This document shows, in pieces, positions 21,420 through 30,000 of a stretch of DNA of 30,000 nucleotides (positions are counted from its first letter, which is position 1; each line of letters begins with the position of its first letter). The stretch covers positions 15,747,924-15,777,923 of the forward strand of contig CM022674.1 in the NCBI GenBank assembly GCA_012295275.1, read 5' to 3'. Source of the stretch: Chrysomallon squamiferum (Eukaryota > Mollusca > Gastropoda > Neomphalida > Peltospiridae). A model generated the notes under the pieces. That model searched no databases and was not told the origin of the DNA. It saw only the letters and a list, made by a program, of their open reading frames with translations. The position numbers and the translations under genes are program-made.

Positions 21420-21705
21420 TATCTGCTTTTTATCAATGATTTCAGTGCTGAAATTTACCTATCTTCTGTTGTGAATTAAATTAATCCTATTGCATAAAGA
21501 TATTTGAATCGTCATTTCACAGAGCCAAATAAACTGTAAATTAATTATTCTAGTGTTTCCAAGAAATATCATAAATTCCGTTTCTGCTGTTTCCTAAAGA
21601 GGACCAACAATTACAAGCAAACAAGAGCTTATCAATATTTAGTTTGAATAGCTGACGAAAAGTATTAGCTTTTTTCTGTCTTTAAGAACTGTTTCCAGTA
21701 CAATC

Positions 21706-21775
21706 AGACGTGTTAAATACAATCAACTACAGCTTTGAGTAACCATTTTCTTTCTGGTTACACAACCGTGTTACT
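21706..21775 (-). promoter_or_regulatory. Conserved upstream block of the decayed copy
   Basis: About 70 bp nearly identical to 26435-26504. It contains GTAACC (21739-21744), 11 bp, then GGTTAC (21756-21761), about 320 bp upstream of the ATG. Proposed as a shared promoter element because it is better conserved than its surroundings; function is unknown. Confidence 0.35.
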
Positions 21776-22190
21776 GTAGCTAATGATACATCTAGAGCTT
21801 TACCATTTTACAGTCGCTGGCAATCAAACTAAGTAAAACCCCGAAACAAATTAACCGTATGACGTAAACATCTGTTTTCTACTGAGAGCTGAAGTATTTG
21901 ATGCTACGGTGAATATGATTAATGTAATTAATAATGTAATGGTTATGTGACTCTTTCTTTTGTTTTCTTTTTCTGTTGTAGTTATCTTTGGGTGGTGTTT
22001 CTTTTGCTTGCAAATGGATTTTATAGAAAAATAAATAACATGAAAAAGAAACATTTCTTAATTTTCCAGGATTTCAGTAACCCTTTTGTCCGTCTATCCA
22101 CCAATGTATCATCGATCTACCCACCCCATGTTCAAACAGACCAGTACACGTTCACATCTTTTTTCTAACCATGGATACAGAGCATTAAGA

Positions 22191-22990
22191 TAAAACATGA
22201 AACCAAGTGAATTATTTATTTCCTACTCTTTTTTTCTTTTCTTTCTTTCTTAATTTCTTTATTTATTTTTATTTATTTATTTATTAATTTATTTTAATTA
22301 TTATTATTTTTTTTTTTTGATATGATATAATATTCGAGTTCCATCTATAAAGTAATTCAATTTTATTATTAAGGATTATTTTTCAGGTTATGCATGTAAG
22401 ATTGTTTATTCAGTTAGACATATTTTTGCTATATATGTAATGCACTAAGTTGAAACATGAAATTCTCTGAATTATTTATGTCATACTCACTACTAAATTC
22501 AATTTTATTATTTTCATGGTTATTTCTGCAATTCATTATTTTGATTACGATAATGACTATTCTCTTTAGGTCATAATGCATATGTGTATATGTATTTAGA
22601 TACGCATGTATGTATGTGTGTATAAATATGCGTATGTATTTTGCATGTAGTTATATATACGTATGTTTTTTGTGCGTAAGTATCTATATTCTCTATGAAA
22701 CAAATTACATTCATGAATTTACATTTAATCACAGTTACAAAAGATAACAGTTATATATTTTCATTCAACAACCATTTATAAAGAAATGTTTTAATAGTGT
22801 TTTGTTTCCAAAGACACTAGTTATATATAATAAATAATTTTCTTCTTATCGGTTTCAATATTTTCATAAATAAAACTATCTCACAGATTTTAAATGCCTT
22901 TATTGTTTCATTTTTATTTTATATTATTTCTATAGTAAATAATTCAGTATTGATGTCTAGTATTATTTTCCCCTTTCAGCTGACAAAACA
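22191..22990. other. AT-rich spacer between the duplication blocks
   Basis: Contains (TTTA)n and poly-T (about 22260-22318), TATG-type repeats (about 22580-22660) and a local direct repeat: 'aaaacatgaaaccaagtgaattattta' (near 22191) against 'gaaacatgaaattctctgaattattta' (near 22453). No gene. Confidence 0.6.
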
Positions 22991-23113
22991 GTTTTATTTC
23001 AGAACAGAAAATAGTCGAATTTTCATCATAGTTTTGGTTTAGAAGAGAAGTTGGTCGAATTTTCAATACAGTTTTAGTCCAAAAGAAAAGATGGTGAAAT
23101 GTTCGTTACAGTT

Positions 23114-26164
<3,051 letters not shown>

Positions 26165-26434
26165 TATATCCATTTTACCGACGATTTCAGTGCTGGAATT
26201 AATTAATCCTATTGCATCAAGAAATTTTAATCGTTGTTTCACATAACCAAATAAACTATTGATTAGTTCTACCGGTTTTTCCAAGCAATGCCATAAATCT
26301 GGTGATTCCCAAAAAGAGTCAACAATTAGTATCGAAGAACAGCTGATAAATATTTGTGTTAATGTTTCCAGAGGTTTGAAAAATCTTACAAAAAGTATCT
26401 GTCAATTTTTTAAAGAACTGATCCTACAACACCC

Positions 26435-26504
26435 ACACGTGTTAAATACAATCAACTACAGTTTTTAGTAACCAATATCTTTCTGGTTACACAACCTTGT
26501 TACT
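26435..26504 (-). promoter_or_regulatory. Conserved upstream block of the intact FReD gene
   Basis: Nearly identical to 21706-21775. The palindromic pair GTAACC (26468-26473), 11 bp, GGTTAC (26485-26490) lies about 304 bp before the ATG. No clear TATA box was identified. A role in shared regulation is inferred from conservation only. Confidence 0.35.
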
Positions 26505-27295
26505 GTAAAGTCTTTACCACTTTACTCTCGCTGGCAGTCTAACAAGGTAAAACCCTGAAACACTTTAACCGTTTGACACAAGCTTATGTTTTCTATGCAG
26601 AGCTCACGTATTTGATGCTACAGTGAATATGGTTAATGTAATTAATAGTGTAGTAATCCTGCATATTTTTGTATAATTCTTATTGATTTTTTTCAATTTA
26701 ATTGAACGACATTTAAGACTAGAAGAATGCTGTATGCATTTACGTTTATTCGAATAACAGTCATCAGGGAAATGATCATTTGAAACATGATATCTCTATC
26801 TTTGAATAATTAATTTGTGCAGTTGGTTAACTAGCTGGTTTCTTCTTTCTGTCTGCTTTGCCTCAGGGACTGCTTTGGGCGATATGTTCTGTTGTATCTT
26901 TTGGGGTTGTTTCTTGTTAATTATTTATTTGTTTTATATTTATTTTTATTTTTATTTGTATTATTGTTCTCACTGTGTGTGTGTATATATATATATGTAT
27001 ATGTGTGTGTATGTATTATATATGTGTGTGTGTGTGTGTTGTGTTTATGTGTGTTTGTGGGGGGTTCTGTGGGATGTAAACAAATGCACAATTTTTTTTT
27101 TCAAGCATTTCAATAATCCCTGTTTCTCTCTATACATCCACCAATGTATCTATCGATCTATCCACCCCACATTCATTGATTCGAACACACCGATTTTAGT
27201 ATTAATGTTTTGAAACAGAGCATAGAGATTTATGATGTATGTATGTATGTGTGTGAGTGAGTTTATACAGTTAATGTATTAAGTAGGTATAAACG

Positions 27296-27303
<8 letters not shown>
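26505..27303. other. 5' flank of the intact FReD gene, then low-complexity sequence
   Basis: Paralogy with block A continues to about 26660 and reappears at about 27105-27235. The intervening sequence is T-rich with TG/TATG repeats (about 26975-27050). The 132-codon frame at 26815-27213 is low complexity and not accepted as a gene. Confidence 0.6.

Positions 27304-27344
<41 letters not shown>
27304..27344 (+). repeat. (GT)n microsatellite
   Basis: About 20 dinucleotide units. Confidence 0.95.
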
Positions 27345-27345
<1 letters not shown>

Positions 27346-27566
27346 TGTGCATGTATTTATGTTTGGATGATAATCTGTATGTATTTAGATTATTAACATA
27401 TGTATGTGTTCGTGATGGATTGGCACATAGACAGATTTAAATATAAGTGTAGCTTAGGTAGAAACGATTTCTTGAATGTTCAACACAATCACAGTAACAC
27501 AAATTATCATCATTAAGTAATTTAATGTGATTTTTTAACAATAATACTTTTTGATGATTTACAGTA

Positions 27567-27590
27567 TTCTTCTTCTTCTTCTTCTTCTTC

Positions 27591-27668
<78 letters not shown>
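27567..27668 (+). repeat. Compound (TTC)n-(TTA)n-(GTA)n microsatellite
   Basis: Three adjoining trinucleotide runs: TTC about 27567-27592, TTA about 27591-27635 and AGT/GTA about 27635-27668. They give false poly-Leu/Ile/Ser frames. Confidence 0.95.
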
Positions 27669-27931
27669 TATTATTATTGTTTTTATTTTGGTTTGTTTTA
27701 CTGCTATTATATTGTTATCATTATTATTATTATTATCAATGTCATTATCATTATCGTAATCATAGTCAACATCATTTTGCGGTCTTTCTTTCTTTTCTAC
27801 ATATTTATTTGAATTACTGGAAAAAAAGTAAGTCTCGTTTTCGACAGAGTTACTCTACAAACTGATAACAGTTTTGTACTACACACTTTCTTTTCATTAT
27901 AAAAAACAGTGACAAAAAATATTAAGATACT

Positions 27932-28914
27932 AATGGGAAATGTTTCACAATAATATTTAATATGTGCGACGGTATAAAATCAATAATTTTACATAACGGC
28001 TTTGAATCAGGATATTTTCCTTGCTTTATTGGAATAAGGGAAGGGGGAAACGTCTCACGTGTTTTATTTTCATGATATTTAAATGCTTTAAGAGATTGTT
28101 TTCCAACAGAAAACTGCAAAGGTATTAAATAGATAACAGACTTTCTGGAGAAAAATATTAATGGATATCTGAAGTTATATGCTGATGATACAATTTAGGA
28201 GAAGGAACAGATAACTTACAACATTACGTGCACTGTTTCGAAATGAATTGCAAAACATGGAAAAATTAAAGTTAATGCTGCCATGTCAAAAACTATTTTC
28301 TTTCCACAGGAAAATTAAAAATAGGTTTATATATAAACATGGAAATAGAAACTGTCGCTGAGGTTATTAATCGACTGTCAATTAGATTAGTTTCATAAAA
28401 TTGTAAAACCAATATTGTTATATGAATGTGAAATCAGGGGTTTTAGTAATTGCAATATAAGTGAAAGATTTCATCTCAAGTTTTGCAAGTGTATATGATA
28501 TCTTAACAATTCAACACCAAGCTGCATGGTATGAATGCTTCTGTAATAGCTATATTAGATGAATGTGTTTATGTAGTATATATTGGTGTGTTCAAGTAAA
28601 TGTTTTGAGCCAGTTAAAAATGGTAGGACTTTATTTAAAGTTAGTTATGTCAAGCTTCTTATATAAACTGGTAGATAGTTCAATACTGAAACACAGAAAA
28701 TGTCAGTTATGTAATTTTGATATTGGTGATGAGTTTCCATATGTTTTTAAGTGTAAAATTTAACTTTTCAGAGAAATAAATATATACCATATTATTGTAC
28801 ATTTACACCAAATATATACCATATTATAATATATCTATTCCAAAAACAATGACATTTCAACATTTATTTGCTACAACAAGCCAAAAAAGATCACTTTTGT
28901 ATAAACTTTTCTGA
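27932..28914 (+). pseudogene. LINE reverse transcriptase C-terminal half (frameshifted)
   Basis: In successive frames the order of LINE RT blocks is kept. NGKCFTIIFNM is followed by IKSIILHNGFESGYF (27932-28010), and GIREGGNVSRVLFS (about 28031-28070) matches the G(V/I)RQG..LSP.LF block. NGYLKLYADDT (28161-28193) contains the YADD catalytic motif, intact. Further on come NCKTWK, the LYGCEIWGF-like region (about 28420-28445, frame broken), ERFHLKFCK (about 28466-28492), and CQLCNFDIGDEFPYVFKCK (about 28701-28757), a terminal Cys-rich motif common in molluscan and other invertebrate LINEs. IPYYN to KLF (28821-28914) ends in TGA. Many stops and shifts make it non-functional. A 32-bp local tandem duplication ('aatatataccatattat') lies at about 28777-28830. 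Confidence 0.8.
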
Positions 28915-29110
28915 ATTTTGTCATATTGTCATTGAGAGAGTCAGTCTTTCGGATTAAATAATAATTAAAAATATTGTTTAAACTACGTTGTGTTTATATG
29001 TTCTCAATACTGCACGCGGTAAATCATCAGAGAAATAAACGTCTGTTGTCTTGTCATAAGTTATGTGTTGAATTACTTATTCCGAGAATAAATAAATAAA
29101 TAAATAAATA
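27932..29110 (+). mobile_element. 5'-truncated LINE (non-LTR retrotransposon) with (AATA)n tail
   Basis: Coding remnants (27932-28914) are followed by a short 3' region and an (AATA)n run at about 29087-29110, as expected for a retroposed LINE 3' end. The 5' end, endonuclease and N-terminal RT blocks are absent, and homology begins abruptly within the RT. The clade is not assigned. Confidence 0.75.
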
Positions 29111-29282
29111 CTCGAATTAATGGACATTCCACATTCATAAATATTTCAATTTCTACAGGAACCTCAAGTGTTCTATAAATTGATGAATAAGGCAGATAAT
29201 AAATACTGACTAAAAAACTTATAAAACATGAACATATAAAAATACTGAATGAGAAAATAAATTAAATTATTTTTGAAATACA

Positions 29283-29985
29283 CTGTCTACATTAGTTTCA
29301 CTTTTTGTCCATTAGTCAATACTAAACACAAGTAACACTTGATTAAAAATTTAAAATATTTTTTATTCACAAAAATCATGATTATTGACTAATTTACAGC
29401 AGACGTTTCAAAAATGGTTAACAAACAAATCAAAGATAAAGTAAAATGATATTAATAATAACAAATTACTTTTAATTCAAAACTCACGTAAATAAACTGT
29501 TAAATCATAATTAGTGTCAATACGAAAATGTAAAACAATAATTATAATAACAAATTAGTAATAAGCTGAACAGTTACAATGACTGATAAATCAGTCAAGA
29601 TTTTAGGCTTAACCTGAAGCTATTGTGACCTTTGATCACACACAAAGCCTGGATTTGATATAGCTTTACCACAGTTCAGTTATTTCACATTTAATGAGAA
29701 TATTGACCTGAATTATAAAAGGAAAAAGGCTATCGTCCATATGTAATAGTCATTGTACTAACATATTGTTAATAAGCAAATAGAGTGTGGGGTTTATCAA
29801 TATGCTGATGTCAAACATTACAAACGAGCGTATGTATGATTATTAGTATAATAATATATTGTGAATGCTAATCTAAAAATCAAACGTATTAAGAATATGC
29901 AAATTAAAGTAATTATAATAAAGTATTATGTACGGAGATTCAAAATATCTATTATATCATTTTTTAATTTTTGTTGTTGTTAATA
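29283..29985 (-). repeat. Right arm of the long inverted repeat
   Basis: The reverse complement matches 1005-1840 (see that entry). Clear anchors are 'tattcacaaaaatcatgatt' at about 29364-29383, 'ggttaacaaacaaatc' at about 29416-29431, 'tcaatacgaaaatgtaaaac' at about 29518-29537, and 'acacaaagcctggat' at about 29640-29654. The inner edge is near 29283. The outer edge may run past the end of the window. Confidence 0.75.
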
Positions 29986-30000
29986 TTTAGAAGTAAAATA

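Larger units (their letters stand above)
20062..22190 (-). repeat. Tandem duplication block A (pseudogene copy)
   Basis: Block A aligns with block B (22991-27235). The match covers gene bodies, 5' flanks (21420-21945 against 26165-26660), and a more distal stretch (22070-22190 against 27105-27235, sharing 'atccaccaatgtat' and 'atccaccccac'). This is an old segmental tandem duplication in direct orientation. Confidence 0.85.

Noticed and set aside
26815-27213. A 132-codon Cys/Tyr-rich frame
   Set aside because: Built on TG/TATG repeats and T-runs. The paralogous block A does not preserve the frame.
27922-28119. A 65-codon minus-strand frame
   Set aside because: Antisense shadow of the LINE reverse transcriptase.

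Overview
The window looks like nuclear DNA of a metazoan. It is strongly AT-rich and full of microsatellites: (TA)n, (TATC)n, (ATT)n, (TTTA)n, a perfect (AG)50, and poly-T tracts. Its genes are split by short GT-AG introns. It carries decayed Ty3/gypsy and LINE reverse-transcriptase genes and a tRNA-derived SINE. The one clearly functional gene family, secreted fibrinogen-related lectins with a small Cys-rich PAN/apple-like module, suggests a mollusc or a related lophotrochozoan. That taxonomic guess is inference. No bacterial-style operons, rRNA, bona fide tRNA or CRISPR arrays were seen.

Layout. 1.0-1.84 kb and 29.28-29.99 kb are diverged inverted copies of one sequence and bracket almost the whole window. 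2-6 kb is mostly non-coding, with an unclassified repeat (2.4-2.7 kb) and a duplicated exon-like cassette (4.0 and 4.9 kb). At 5.97-6.10 kb lies an orphan exon resembling invertebrate tyrosine/aromatic amino-acid decarboxylases. 6.8-7.75 kb holds copies of an interspersed repeat, two of them forming a fold-back; further copies lie at 17.7 and 19.8 kb. 8.0-10.2 kb is a dead Ty3/gypsy pol (protease, RT, RNase H). 10.6-20 kb is repeat-dominated: poly-T, SINE, tandem and dispersed duplications, and a 41-bp minisatellite. It also has a small CpG-richer patch at 13.2-13.65 kb that may be a first exon.

The main gene locus is 20.0-27.2 kb, minus strand. It is a tandem duplication of a gene for a secreted protein with a signal peptide, a short Cys-rich PAN-like module and a fibrinogen-related domain (FReD). 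The copy at 23.1-26.2 kb can be assembled into five exons with consistent phases and no internal stop (323 residues). The copy at 20.06-21.42 kb is a pseudogene: exon 1 is open, exon 2 is cut short, exon 3 is missing, exon 4 has a stop and a 19-bp deletion, and only the 3' half of exon 5 remains. Upstream sequence is conserved between the two copies and includes a GTAACC-N11-GGTTAC palindrome. The last codons of the intact gene are part of a four-copy 40-bp tandem repeat.

From 27.93 to about 29.11 kb is a 5'-truncated, frameshifted LINE that still shows its YADD motif and ends in an (AATA)n tail. Apart from the FReD gene, nearly everything recognisable is repetitive or decayed.
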